64,000 nt of DNA from Ahniella affigens (GTDB lineage: Bacteria > Pseudomonadota > Gammaproteobacteria > Xanthomonadales > Ahniellaceae), in NCBI RefSeq assembly GCF_003015185.1, contig NZ_CP027860.1, positions 5,797,001 to 5,861,000 of the forward strand, read 5' to 3'. The notes beneath the pieces are model-generated. The model saw only the letters and a list, made by a program, of their open reading frames with translations, did not search any database and had not been told where the DNA came from. Positions 1 to 8,479 of the stretch are shown here, in pieces. The translations under genes were made by a program, and so were the position numbers. How positions within the stretch are numbered: the first letter of the stretch is position 1; each line of letters begins with the position of its first letter.

Positions 1-2
1 AT

Positions 3-137
3 GGCCTCGAGAACCCGACCAGCGAAAACCTCGCGCGCTGGATTTTTGACAAGTTGAAGCCGGTGTTGCCGTTGCTATCGGAAGTCGTCGTTTACGAAAC
101 GTGTACCTCCGGCTGCCGGTATCGCGGCGACGGTTGA
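3..137 (+). CDS. queD: 6-carboxy-5,6,7,8-tetrahydropterin synthase, C-terminal end (partial)
   Basis: Only the last 44 codons are in the window; the gene runs off the left edge. The visible part contains NPTSEN, then WIFDKLKP, then [11 protein letters not shown] with the conserved Glu and Cys-rich end typical of bacterial QueD (PTPS fold). In the family this enzyme makes 6-carboxytetrahydropterin from 7,8-dihydroneopterin triphosphate in queuosine/preQ0 synthesis. The next enzyme, queE, is in this window about 22 kb away (22104), so the queuosine genes are split. The gene is convergent with folA. Assignment is confident despite the short fragment because the C-terminal motif is highly specific. 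Confidence 0.85.
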   Translation, partial: GLENPTSENLARWIFDKLKPVLPLLSEVVVYETCTSGCRYRGDG

Positions 138-222
138 TGGTTGCGCCGCCAGGAACCAAACGCGAAAGTGCGTGACTCGGCGTACGCCTGAAGGTCCAGG
201 ATGGGCCGATTCAGACCCGTTT

Positions 223-729
223 TCAGGGTTCGACACGCCGATAATCGGCAAACTGAAATCCAAACGCGTGGTGGTCATCAGCGGCGTGCTCGGTGGATCG
301 TTCGAGTTGCCAATCTGACGCCGAAAAGGCGGGGAAGTAAGTGTCCGCCTGCGTCAACGTGGTGTGCACATGGGTCAACGCCATGAAGCGGGCGAGCGGC
401 AGGCACAGCGCATAAATCTCGCCCCCGCCTATCACCCAAAGCCGCTCAGAATCGCAATGCGCCAGCGCCGTTGCGAGATCCGGTACCCGGGTCATGCCGG
501 CAAAGGGCACTGCGTCATGGCGTGACAGCACCAAGTTCTGCCGCTTGGGCAACGAACGCCCCAACGACTCTGCGGTGCGCCGGCCCATGAGGATGGTTTG
601 CCCCTGAGTCAGCGCTTTGAAGCGTTTCAGATCGTCCGGCAGGTGCCAGGGCAGCTGGTTGTCAAATCCGATGGCGCGCGCCGAGTCGAGCGCGGCGATC
701 AGGGCGATTTCTGGGGGTCTTTGCATCAT
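223..729 (-). CDS. folA: dihydrofolate reductase
   Basis: A 168-residue protein, the usual length for chromosomal DHFR. It reduces dihydrofolate to tetrahydrofolate with NADPH in the cytoplasm. Visible family features are the N-terminal IALIAALD strand, GFDNQLPWHLPDDLKRF with the substrate-binding Asp and Trp, TILMGRRTAESLGR (NADP binding), and the WVIGGGEIY glycine motif. I chose the ATG at 729 because two ATGs are adjacent there (729 and 726) and the upstream TTG extension adds a non-family tail. The ribosome-binding site is weak. It stands alone, convergent with queD and divergent from the WYL regulator. Confidence 0.95.
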   Translation of the reverse strand: MMQRPPEIALIAALDSARAIGFDNQLPWHLPDDLKRFKALTQGQTILMGRRTAESLGRSLPKRQNLVLSRHDAVPFAGMTRVPDLATALAHCDSERLWVIGGGEIYALCLPLARFMALTHVHTTLTQADTYFPAFSASDWQLERSTEHAADDHHAFGFQFADYRRVEP

Positions 730-857
730 CCGCGCATTGAAGCACACGCCAGAAAACAAGAATACTGGCAAACTCAGAGTCGTTGAAATCCCTTGCGCCG
801 GTGGCCTGAAACACCCTGTGCGCCGTTTGTTCTGATCACTTTTTGCACCTATCCAAC

Positions 858-1829
858 ATGGACCGTTACGAACGAATTCTCAAACTGCACCGCATCCTCA
901 AAGTGGCCCGACTGCCGGTATCGCAGCAAAGGCTGATGGATGAGCTCGAGTGTTCGCGCGCAACGCTGTATCGCGACATCGCGTTTCTGCGCGATGGCCT
1001 GGGCGCGCCGATCGACTCGCACGACAACACCAGTTCCATCTTCTACAACCAAGACGAGGCCGAGACATTCGAGTTGCCTGGTCTGTGGCTGTCCAGTAGC
1101 GAACTCGAATCATTGATGGCCATGCATCAACTCTTGGCGCGCTCCAGCGGCGAAGTGCTGAGTGGTGCGCTGGCGCCGTTGCGAAGCCGGATCGAGCGAT
1201 TGCTCGATGAGCAGTACCAGGGCAAACGTTTTCCCATCGAACGGGTGCGCGTGACCCGGGCGCTGTCCCGGCAGATCGATGAAACCGTGTTCCGACGTGT
1301 CGCGAGCTCGGTGTTGGAGCGGCACCAGTTGAAGTTCCGCTACCGCGCCCGCAGTACCGGGTCGGAGACCGAACGAACCGTGTCGCCGCAGCGGCTCACC
1401 CACTATCGCGAGAATTGGTATCTCGATGCGTTCGATCCTGACCGCGACGCGCTACGCAGCTTTTCACTCGATCGGATTGTCGACCCGACGGTACTCGACA
1501 AAACCGCGATCGACGTGGCCGATGCCGAGCTCGATAAGCAGCTGGCATCGAGTTACGGCATTTTTTCCGGTCCGCCCAAGGCTTGGGCGACGATCCACTT
1601 CTCAGCCAAGGCGGCGCGTTGGGTGGCCGAGGAGCACTGGCATTCCAAGCAAGAGGGCCACTTCTTGCCCGACGGTCAGTATGAGCTCCGCGTGCCTTAC
1701 TCAAACGCGCGCGAACTGTTGATGGACGTGCTTCGGTACGGGCCCGACGCCCAGATCATTGCACCCGTGGCGCTGCGCGAAGAAGCCAAAATCCAACTGC
1801 GTCTGGCACTCAGCGAGTACGAGGCCTGA
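858..1829 (+). CDS. HTH and WYL-domain transcriptional regulator (YafY type)
   Basis: A 323-residue regulator. Residues about 1-60 form a DeoR-like winged helix-turn-helix (RLMDELECSRATLYRDIAFL is the recognition part). A helical linker follows, and the second half is a WYL domain with the NWYLDAFD core around residue 190 and a C-terminal WCX-like extension. WYL domains are thought to bind ligands such as nucleic acids or small molecules and often control DNA-damage or defence genes. Here the neighbours (folA, a surface protein) do not suggest a target. The start is the ATG at 858; a TTG at 843 would add five residues. Function beyond transcription control is not predictable. Confidence 0.85.
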   Translation: MDRYERILKLHRILKVARLPVSQQRLMDELECSRATLYRDIAFLRDGLGAPIDSHDNTSSIFYNQDEAETFELPGLWLSSSELESLMAMHQLLARSSGEVLSGALAPLRSRIERLLDEQYQGKRFPIERVRVTRALSRQIDETVFRRVASSVLERHQLKFRYRARSTGSETERTVSPQRLTHYRENWYLDAFDPDRDALRSFSLDRIVDPTVLDKTAIDVADAELDKQLASSYGIFSGPPKAWATIHFSAKAARWVAEEHWHSKQEGHFLPDGQYELRVPYSNARELLMDVLRYGPDAQIIAPVALREEAKIQLRLALSEYEA

Positions 1830-1920
1830 TGCGACGGTAAGCGCTGCACGTGTCTGATCGGGGCGGGACGTTGTTCACGTGGACAGGCGCCAATCGGCAA
1901 CCTGCCCACGCGTCGCGCGC

Positions 1921-4900
1921 TTACTCAAAACTGTTGGCAAACAGAGTATCCGGCAACACGGCTTGAAGGCAGTTTGAAAACTCGGACGTGCCGTCGCTGC
2001 CAGTGACCGTTGCCGACACAAAGACTGGGTTGCTCCCCAACGAGTCGGGCACGCTCACGCTAAAGCTCTCCTGACTGGTCGAGAAATTCACGCCTTGCAC
2101 GTGGACCAATTGCTCGGCTTCATTGCGCAAGGTGTTGTTGCAACTGCGGCTCAGGTAAAACGCGAGGTTTCGAGCCTGGGTGACGGGGTTACCCACATCC
2201 AAATTGCCGCTGACCGTGATCGTGCCGTTGCCGGGGTCCGGTATCGCAATGGTCAGCACCGGAGCGTTCTGCAGGCTGTTTGGTCCGGAGTCGAGATCAT
2301 CGACATCGTTCGGCGTCACGCCATCCGTATCCGTGCCATTCGCACTGAGGTCGATCGACAAACCCGTCTGGCCAACGAATTCATTGCCGAACAGACTGTT
2401 TGCCTGCGATCCCGGTGCGGTGCCCTGTTTTAAGACGATGCCGCGTTCGTTGAAGCGGAACACATTGGCCTCAAAGCCCGGGCCGCCGACATCCAGCAGG
2501 TCAACGCTGCTGAGTTCCAACGCGGTGCCGCTGTTGCCGTGATCCGACACCCCATCTGGTCCAACCCCAAACAGATTGTTGTTGATCGCACTCGAGTTGG
2601 CGGAGAACTCAGCGATCCGCACCGCAAAGCCTGCGCTGTTGCCGAACAGATTGCGATCCGCCAGATTGCCGCTGCCGATTTCCACTTTCTGACTGAGCGC
2701 CGACACCGCATTCACGTTTCCATTGGCGCTACCGTCCGGCGCTATGCCGAACCAGTTGCCACGGAGCACCAGCGATTGCTGGCCGGCGCAATTGATGGTG
2801 TCTTGATTGGTCGCAATGGCCGGGCCCTCGGCGCCGACGAATGCCAGCCCCCTAACCTCGATGCGCTCAGCCGTGCACGTCCTGAGAATATTGGCCTGGC
2901 TGCCGCCGTCGATTGCTACCTTGATGACCGCATTCGACCCCAGCGCGGCGCTGTTCGGGCTGGCGCCAGGTTCGGTGTAGGCATCGATCGTGAGGTTCTC
3001 GGTAATGATGGGTAACAGGCTCGTCAGGGGAATGGTGTGCGGACCATCGCCTGGAATACTGAAAATGATCTCTTGTGGTCCAGCGGTGCTGTTGGCGAGC
3101 GTAATCGCCTCGCGCAGCGAGCAATGGGTCCCATTGCAGGTGCCATCCGACGTATCGGTTGTCGTGTTGACCGTGAACTGCTCGATCGGGTCAGCCACGA
3201 CGCGGCACGCAGAAAACTCGGAGGTGCCATCCGGCCCCGTGGCGAGCGCCGTGATGAACTGGCCGACATTGACGGGGTCCTTCGTGTCGATGACAAACTC
3301 AAAGCTCTCGCCGGTGGTCTGGGTAAGATTCTGCGTGAGCACAGCGAGCAAGCGATCGCCTTCGCCATTGCCACTGCTGTCACATGAGGAATTGGCATAG
3401 ATGCTGATCTGATAGGGCACATTGATCGTGGTGGTGGTGACATCCAGGCTGCCTGCCACACGCACGCCAGTTGGCGTTTCAAAGGCTTCTGAGATCACCG
3501 GGAAATTCTGACCGCTGTTGGCGCCAAAATCGACGTCATTGCTGTCATTCGGCGAGACGCCTGGACTGTTGCCAAAATCGACCGCGAGTCCATCCTGGTC
3601 TAAGAACCGGTTGAAGGGGAAGAAAGCCGGGCCTGGGTTCGCGTCAGCGCGCGCACGAATTCCGACGCTGTTGAATCGGAATAAATTCGGAGCAGTCTCA
3701 GATCCAATCTGGAGGTTCAGCGGCCCGCCATTCAAGCCACCATCGAATTGAACGGCAGTGCTTTGCCCGCGATCCAGCGTACCGCTCTTGTCGGTGCCAA
3801 ACAGGTTGCCCAGGATCTGCATGCTGAGCGCCAGATCATCGACGCGAACCCCGCCTGCCGCAAAGACGTTGCGATCCTTCGGGTCCGTGCCGCCGATCAC
3901 GGCATCGGCACCCGACAGATTGACGCCGCCCTGACTCGCCACGGCAGTTACGCCGTCGGTTTGTAGGCCAAAGAAGTTTCCGATGACCTTCAGACGGGCC
4001 TTGTTGCCAATTGGGCACGTCGTGACAAAGTCTAAATTCGGCCCCCCAACCGGGTTCGCGCCAGTGAAGGCGAGTCCACGAATCACGACATCGTCGGCGC
4101 ACACGCGCAGCAGGTATTCAGGACTCAACGCCTGGCCGTGGATGCGGATCCGGGGCACGGCATTGCTGACGACCGGGTCAGTGTTGACGCTGGTACCGGC
4201 CTGCGAGTAGCCATCAATCGTCAGGGTCTCGGTGATTTCAGGGAGCGGCGCCGTCAGCGTGATCAATTGTTCGGACGTACCGGCAACCGGGATCGCAAAG
4301 CGCACGCCATCGGGCCCGGGTCGGTCATTGGCGGCAGTGATCGCTTCGCGCAGACTGCAGTGCGTATTGTCGCAGCCCGCGGCATCGGTCAGGTCATTCG
4401 TGCTGTTGACGGCAAACCCGGAGACGCTATCGATGTTGACGCACTCCGAGAACGGTGACGTGCCGTCCGGCCCGTCTACCGTCATCGTCAGCACGTACCC
4501 GACCGGAATGGTAATGCTCGGCGTCACATTGAACGCGAATGTCTCATTGGTGTTGCCGCGGATCGCCACGTCCTGGATACCAAGGAACAGTTCACCCTCT
4601 CCGTTGCCGCTGATATGGCAGCCGAACGATGCATACAGGCCGAGCCGATACAACTGCGGGGTGACCGACACGGGGGCATCGATCCGGCCTTCAATGTGGA
4701 GACCGCCGCTGATTCGTGAGACCGCCGAGATTTCCGGGTAGTTGGCCAGGCCGTTTGGGCCGGAATCGGCGTCGTCTGGGTCATTCGGCGGTACCGCAAT
4801 GCCGCCGTCAAAGGTAATGGGAATCTGGTTCGAATCCTGGATCACGTTGGCGTACAGCTGATTGTCCACGCCGCTCCCGCTCAATCGTATGGCAATATTG

Positions 4901-5730
4901 TTGAAGCGAAACCGATTCGGCGCCGCCGTGGTGCCAACCCGCACATTCGACGCGCTGATCGAAACCGCCGTGGTGTTGCCCAGGTCGACCGCCCCGGTTT
5001 CGCTCATGCCGAACAGGTTGCCGACGATGAACGTATTCACCGCGGCATTGTTGACTTGAATCCCGATGCTGTTCTTGCCGAACGCGTTGCGATCGGCCAG
5101 CGCCGTGGAGCCCACATTAGCCAGGGTATTGTCCAGACTGAGGCCGGAGTTGTTGCCCAGCGTCGCGTTGTTGGTGCTGTTCATCCCGACGTAATTGCCG
5201 TGAAACGCGGCGCCCGTGAGCGCCGACGGGCATGCCGCGCCAGCATTGGTCTTCCCGAAGCGAACCGCGGTACGGGTCCCCACGAAGCCGGTCAGGATCA
5301 GGCCGCGAATGGTCGTGTTGTTGGCGCAGACTGAGAGTCCAACTGCCGGGGCGCCAGCGGCGCCGCCGTCCAGCCGAATTCGAAGATTGGCGTTGCTGAA
5401 GGTCGGATCGGTGTTGTCTGACGTGCCATTCTGACTCTGCCCGTTGATCGTGAGCGGCTGGTTGATCGTCGGCAGCACCGTGTTTGGCCGGATCAGAATC
5501 TCGCCGCGCGCGGGAAGCGCGATCGCGAAATTGATGGTATCGGCAGTTGTCGTTGCATTGGCCGCCGTAATGGCTTCACGCAGACTGCAATGGGTGGTGT
5601 TGCAGGTGCCATCGTCGGCATCGTCGGCACTGTTGACGACCAAGGTTGCCGCCTGGGCGACACCAACACTGGCGCAAAGAAGGACCGACAGTGCGCCCTG
5701 CAGGCGCACCTTACTGATTGGCTGGGACAT
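1921..5730 (-). CDS. secreted CSLREA-domain right-handed beta-helix protein, three modules
   Basis: A 1269-residue exported protein. It begins with a signal peptide (hydrophobic LSVLLCASVGVAQA), then three long modules, each opening with a Cys-containing HCSLREAIT box near residues 48, 455 and 867. The period is therefore about 410 residues. Each module continues with DGYSQAGT-like text, N-rich beta-helix rungs such as NLFG, and ends with GPDGTSEFS-like text. CSLREA proteins are large surface or secreted proteins of unknown role. The C-terminus is DTLFANSFE, a short tail ending in Phe-Glu. The start is the ATG at 5730, because the GTG at 5757 would add residues ahead of a good signal peptide. 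It is divergent from the NtrX-like gene. Confidence 0.8.
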   Translation of the reverse strand: MSQPISKVRLQGALSVLLCASVGVAQAATLVVNSADDADDGTCNTTHCSLREAITAANATTTADTINFAIALPARGEILIRPNTVLPTINQPLTINGQSQNGTSDNTDPTFSNANLRIRLDGGAAGAPAVGLSVCANNTTIRGLILTGFVGTRTAVRFGKTNAGAACPSALTGAAFHGNYVGMNSTNNATLGNNSGLSLDNTLANVGSTALADRNAFGKNSIGIQVNNAAVNTFIVGNLFGMSETGAVDLGNTTAVSISASNVRVGTTAAPNRFRFNNIAIRLSGSGVDNQLYANVIQDSNQIPITFDGGIAVPPNDPDDADSGPNGLANYPEISAVSRISGGLHIEGRIDAPVSVTPQLYRLGLYASFGCHISGNGEGELFLGIQDVAIRGNTNETFAFNVTPSITIPVGYVLTMTVDGPDGTSPFSECVNIDSVSGFAVNSTNDLTDAAGCDNTHCSLREAITAANDRPGPDGVRFAIPVAGTSEQLITLTAPLPEITETLTIDGYSQAGTSVNTDPVVSNAVPRIRIHGQALSPEYLLRVCADDVVIRGLAFTGANPVGGPNLDFVTTCPIGNKARLKVIGNFFGLQTDGVTAVASQGGVNLSGADAVIGGTDPKDRNVFAAGGVRVDDLALSMQILGNLFGTDKSGTLDRGQSTAVQFDGGLNGGPLNLQIGSETAPNLFRFNSVGIRARADANPGPAFFPFNRFLDQDGLAVDFGNSPGVSPNDSNDVDFGANSGQNFPVISEAFETPTGVRVAGSLDVTTTTINVPYQISIYANSSCDSSGNGEGDRLLAVLTQNLTQTTGESFEFVIDTKDPVNVGQFITALATGPDGTSEFSACRVVADPIEQFTVNTTTDTSDGTCNGTHCSLREAITLANSTAGPQEIIFSIPGDGPHTIPLTSLLPIITENLTIDAYTEPGASPNSAALGSNAVIKVAIDGGSQANILRTCTAERIEVRGLAFVGAEGPAIATNQDTINCAGQQSLVLRGNWFGIAPDGSANGNVNAVSALSQKVEIGSGNLADRNLFGNSAGFAVRIAEFSANSSAINNNLFGVGPDGVSDHGNSGTALELSSVDLLDVGGPGFEANVFRFNERGIVLKQGTAPGSQANSLFGNEFVGQTGLSIDLSANGTDTDGVTPNDVDDLDSGPNSLQNAPVLTIAIPDPGNGTITVSGNLDVGNPVTQARNLAFYLSRSCNNTLRNEAEQLVHVQGVNFSTSQESFSVSVPDSLGSNPVFVSATVTGSDGTSEFSNCLQAVLPDTLFANSFE

Positions 5731-5899
5731 AACGACTACCTGTACGTGTAACGTCACCGTAGTGCGGAAGAAATCCCGTCACCACTAACCAAAGACAGGA
5801 ACTCGACCAGGCGCGATCGACTGAACTCGGGGTGACCAGACCCAAAAGGCGTGATCGCCCCGGATTGCCTAAATGCCACGCTTGCGCTTGAATGCAGCT

Positions 5900-7285
5900 A
5901 TGACTGGCGCTCACATTCTTGTTGTCGACGACGAACCCGATATCCGCGGCATGATCGAAGAGATCTTGCGCGATGAAGGGCATCGGGTAACCGCAGCTGG
6001 CGATTTGGCTGGTCTCAACCAAGCGCTCGCGTCGGGTCGCCCGGATGTGCTGCTGCTGGACGTTTGGCTGCCAGATGGCGATGGCGTGGCATGGCTACGG
6101 GACCGCCAGGCCGCCGGTGGTCTGGCCTGCCCGGTATTAATGATCTCCGGGCACGGCACCATTGAAACTGCGGTCGAAGCGGTCAAGCATGGCGCCTATG
6201 ACTTCCTTGAAAAGCCGGTATCGCTCGCCAAACTGCTGCACGGTGTGAATCGTGCATTGGACCTGGCCAAGCTTCGCCGCGAGAACGAGGGGCTCAGAAA
6301 GCAAGTCGCCTTGGATGCCCCGGTTGGCGACAGTTTTGCCATGCGCACGCTCCGCGCGCAGTTGGAGCGAGCCGCCGCGAGCGATCTGCCGGTGCTGATT
6401 CGCGGCGAGGTGGGCACGGGCAAAGAGACACTGGCGCGCTTCGTGCACGCTGCAAGCAGTCGGGCCGCCAACGCGTTCGTGCGCTTCGCGGCAGCGTCAC
6501 TGCCTCCTGAGCAACAACGCGTGGCCCTGTTCGGTGCCGAAATGGACAGCGTTATCAAACCGGGCGTGTTGGATCAGGCCCAAGGTGGCACGCTGTACCT
6601 CGATGAACTGATGGCGCTTGGTGAGGAAGTGCAGGCGCGGTTGTCCAAGGCGCTGGAGGCGGGACAGTTTCTGCGCGATGGTGGCAGTCGACCGCAAAAC
6701 ATCAATTTCCGACTGATCGCGTCCAGTTCGCGTGCCTTGGAGCGCGAGTTGCAGGCCGGACAGCTTCGCGAGGATTTGTATTACCAGCTCAACGTGCTGC
6801 AGGCGTCGGCCCCGCCGCTGCGTGACCGCCTGGACGATATTCCGGTACTGGTCCGCTATCTGGTCGACCTGATGGGCCGACGCGATCAACTGCCCGAGCG
6901 GCGTTTTACCGACGCGGCCTTGCAGGAGCTCCGCAAGCACCAATGGCCGGCCAATTTGCGAGAACTTCGCAATCTGCTGCAACGCGTGTTGATTCTGGGG
7001 CAGGGCGATGTCGAGGTCGAGGAAGTGCAGGCGGCCCTTGGCCTGCTGGTGCCAAATGGGCAAGCCAAGGCCAGCAATGAGGCGCCCATCGATCTGGGCG
7101 TCAGTCTGCGCGACGCTCGCGATCAGTTTGAGCGCCTGTATCTAATGCGACAAATGAAGCGCTGTGGCGGCAGCATGAGCAAGCTGGCGGCTAGCGCGGG
7201 GATGGAGCGCACGCATCTGTACCGCAAGTTTAAGGATCTGGGGATCGATCCAAAGGCGATGGATTTGGACGAGACGGCGGGCTAG
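5900..7285 (+). CDS. NtrX-like sigma-54-type response regulator lacking the GAFTGA loop
   Basis: A 461-residue protein in three parts. The receiver (residues 1-120) has the acidic pair D10/D11 and phosphoacceptor D54 in LLLDVWLPDGDG. The AAA+ domain (about 140-375) has Walker A GEVGTGKE, Walker B GGTLYLDEL and the arginine-rich LREDLYYQLNV. The Fis-type HTH is at the C-terminus (MSKLAASAGMERTHLYRKF). Where sigma-54 activators have ELFGHxxGAFTGA, this protein reads ALFGAEMDSVIKPGVLDQA, so the sigma-54 contact loop is missing, as described for NtrX proteins of some Alphaproteobacteria. No histidine kinase (NtrY) lies next to it. The start is the ATG at 5900, which fits the MTGAHILVVDDE start of the receiver. 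Confidence 0.85.
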   Translation: MTGAHILVVDDEPDIRGMIEEILRDEGHRVTAAGDLAGLNQALASGRPDVLLLDVWLPDGDGVAWLRDRQAAGGLACPVLMISGHGTIETAVEAVKHGAYDFLEKPVSLAKLLHGVNRALDLAKLRRENEGLRKQVALDAPVGDSFAMRTLRAQLERAAASDLPVLIRGEVGTGKETLARFVHAASSRAANAFVRFAAASLPPEQQRVALFGAEMDSVIKPGVLDQAQGGTLYLDELMALGEEVQARLSKALEAGQFLRDGGSRPQNINFRLIASSSRALERELQAGQLREDLYYQLNVLQASAPPLRDRLDDIPVLVRYLVDLMGRRDQLPERRFTDAALQELRKHQWPANLRELRNLLQRVLILGQGDVEVEEVQAALGLLVPNGQAKASNEAPIDLGVSLRDARDQFERLYLMRQMKRCGGSMSKLAASAGMERTHLYRKFKDLGIDPKAMDLDETAG

Positions 7286-7337
7286 TGTCGTGTTCTCCGC
7301 TGGCGGCATGGGCGCGACTGCTCGTCAGGGAGGGAAT

Positions 7338-7745
7338 ATGTGGCAGCGTTGGTTGGCACCTCGCAAACGTAGCAGTCGCCCGTGGCTGAGCACGGTTCTA
7401 TGGCCTTTGGTTGGTCTACTCATGACCAGCTCCGGCCTGGCTCAGGCCACAAACAGCGCGAATGCGGACCCGGGTCGCGCGGTTTACGACGCCCAGCATT
7501 GCGTGCGATGTCACGCCTTGGCGGGCAAGGGGAACCGGTTGCGCCCGCTGGACGACGTCGGCCTTCGGCTCGACGCGGCAGCGATTCGGGACCGCGTGAC
7601 GGCAGGCCCTTCGGTCGCCGACCAACTGGATAAGCGGGCACTCATGGCCAAGCAGAAATTCGCAAGATTGCCTTCAGCCGACTTGGACGCGCTCATTGCG
7701 TTTCTGGTCAAGCAGCAGGCGCCCGCGCCAACTGCGCCGAAGTAG
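7338..7745 (+). CDS. small c-type cytochrome
   Basis: A 135-residue exported protein. A basic N-terminus is followed by a hydrophobic segment (PLVGLLMTSSGLA), then one heme-binding motif CVRCH at residues 55-59. A candidate distal Met ligand lies in LMAKQKFARL near residue 110. The last helix (LDALIAFLVKQ) is typical of class I cytochrome c. It is expected in the periplasm or anchored to the inner membrane as an electron carrier; the partner is not evident. The ATG at 7338 is preceded by a strong AGGGAGGGA ribosome-binding site. The gene begins 52 bp after the NtrX-like gene and may be cotranscribed with it. Confidence 0.85.
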   Translation: MWQRWLAPRKRSSRPWLSTVLWPLVGLLMTSSGLAQATNSANADPGRAVYDAQHCVRCHALAGKGNRLRPLDDVGLRLDAAAIRDRVTAGPSVADQLDKRALMAKQKFARLPSADLDALIAFLVKQQAPAPTAPK

Positions 7746-7845
7746 CAACGCTCCAACCATCAGCAAGCACGCGGCAAATCGCCACAACTTCGCCCTGATT
7801 GGTGATTGCGCCGTCATTTGTTCCAGGCAAGATGCGGTATGCGTT

Positions 7846-7864
7846 CGATAGCGCCCCGCTATCG
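7846..7864. promoter_or_regulatory. perfect 8 bp hairpin upstream of the DUF1161 gene
   Basis: CGATAGCG, a CCC loop and CGCTATCG lie 23 bp ahead of the DUF1161 start codon. No T-run follows, so it is not a standard terminator. It could be an operator or a leader stem-loop; nothing else supports either reading. Confidence 0.35.
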
Positions 7865-7886
7865 ATCAGACTGACCGGAGAACTCC

Positions 7887-8150
7887 ATGCGTATTGCCCT
7901 GACCCTGATTGCCGCCTGCCTGCTGGCCGGCCAAGCCCATGCTGCCAAAGACTGCAACGAACTCAAGAGTGAGATCGAAGCGAAGTTGAACGCAAAAGGG
8001 GTGCAAGACTATTCCCTCGAGATCATCGCCGCCGCCGACGAGGCGAGCAATGGTGGCAAGATTGTGGGCAGCTGCGGCGGCGGCACGCAACGGATCGCCT
8101 ATCATCGCCCGGCCAAGACCGACACGGCAGCGGCTGCGCCACAGCAGTAA
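7887..8150 (+). CDS. DUF1161 family periplasmic protein
   Basis: An 87-residue protein with a clear signal peptide (MRIALTLIAACLLAGQAHA). The mature part reads KDCNELKSEIEAKLNAKGV, then YSLEIIAAADE, then KIVGSCGGGTQRIAYHR. This is the two-cysteine layout and the KxxGSCGxGTxxIxYxR end of DUF1161. The family is small, periplasmic and of unknown function; the two cysteines could form a disulfide. The start codon follows a GGAG site. It is monocistronic, with REP repeats immediately downstream. Confidence 0.8.
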   Translation: MRIALTLIAACLLAGQAHAAKDCNELKSEIEAKLNAKGVQDYSLEIIAAADEASNGGKIVGSCGGGTQRIAYHRPAKTDTAAAAPQQ

Positions 8151-8180
8151 GCCCTGCGCGCAGCGGGTGTGGGAGCGGGT

Positions 8181-8247
8181 GTGGGAGCGGCTTCAGCCGC
8201 GAACCGATCTTGCCGCAAGTTTGGTTCGGGCCTGAAGGCCCTCCCAC
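8181..8247. repeat. REP-like doublet 1
   Basis: A unit reading GTGGGAGCGGCTTCAGCCGC is followed 43 bp later by the inverted unit GGGCCTGAAGGCCCTCCCAC. Each unit is itself a small palindrome. This resembles the GTGGGAGCGG... REP family of Pseudomonas and its relatives arranged as a BIME. Confidence 0.75.
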
Positions 8248-8313
8248 AAAAGGCAACGCGACCTGCCCCAAGCGAAGTTTGGAGCGATGTTCTTCGTTGG
8301 ATCGATGGCTTTT

Positions 8314-8380
8314 GTGGGAGCGGCTTCAGCCGCGAACGGGGCTTGCGGCGATGTTAGTTCGGGTCTAGCGGCCTTCCTGC
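8314..8380. repeat. REP-like doublet 2
   Basis: The same GTGGGAGCGGCTTCAGCCGC unit recurs at 8314. It is followed at the same 43 bp spacing by a decayed inverted partner (GGGTCTAGCGGCCTTCCTGC). The equal spacing shows that the doublet, not the single unit, is what was duplicated. Confidence 0.7.
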
Positions 8381-8479
8381 ACCATGCGAGACAAAAACCC
8401 ACCCTCGCTTTCGCAAGGGCGGGGTCACATCATGCAGTCGCGATCAACACGATTGCACTGGGTGCCGTATTACCGGCAC

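Larger units (their letters stand above)
8151..8479. other. intergenic region with REP doublets
   Basis: About 330 bp between the convergent DUF1161 and slipin genes. Apart from the two REP-like doublets listed separately I see nothing in it. REPs between convergent genes often act as mRNA 3' end structures. Confidence 0.7.
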
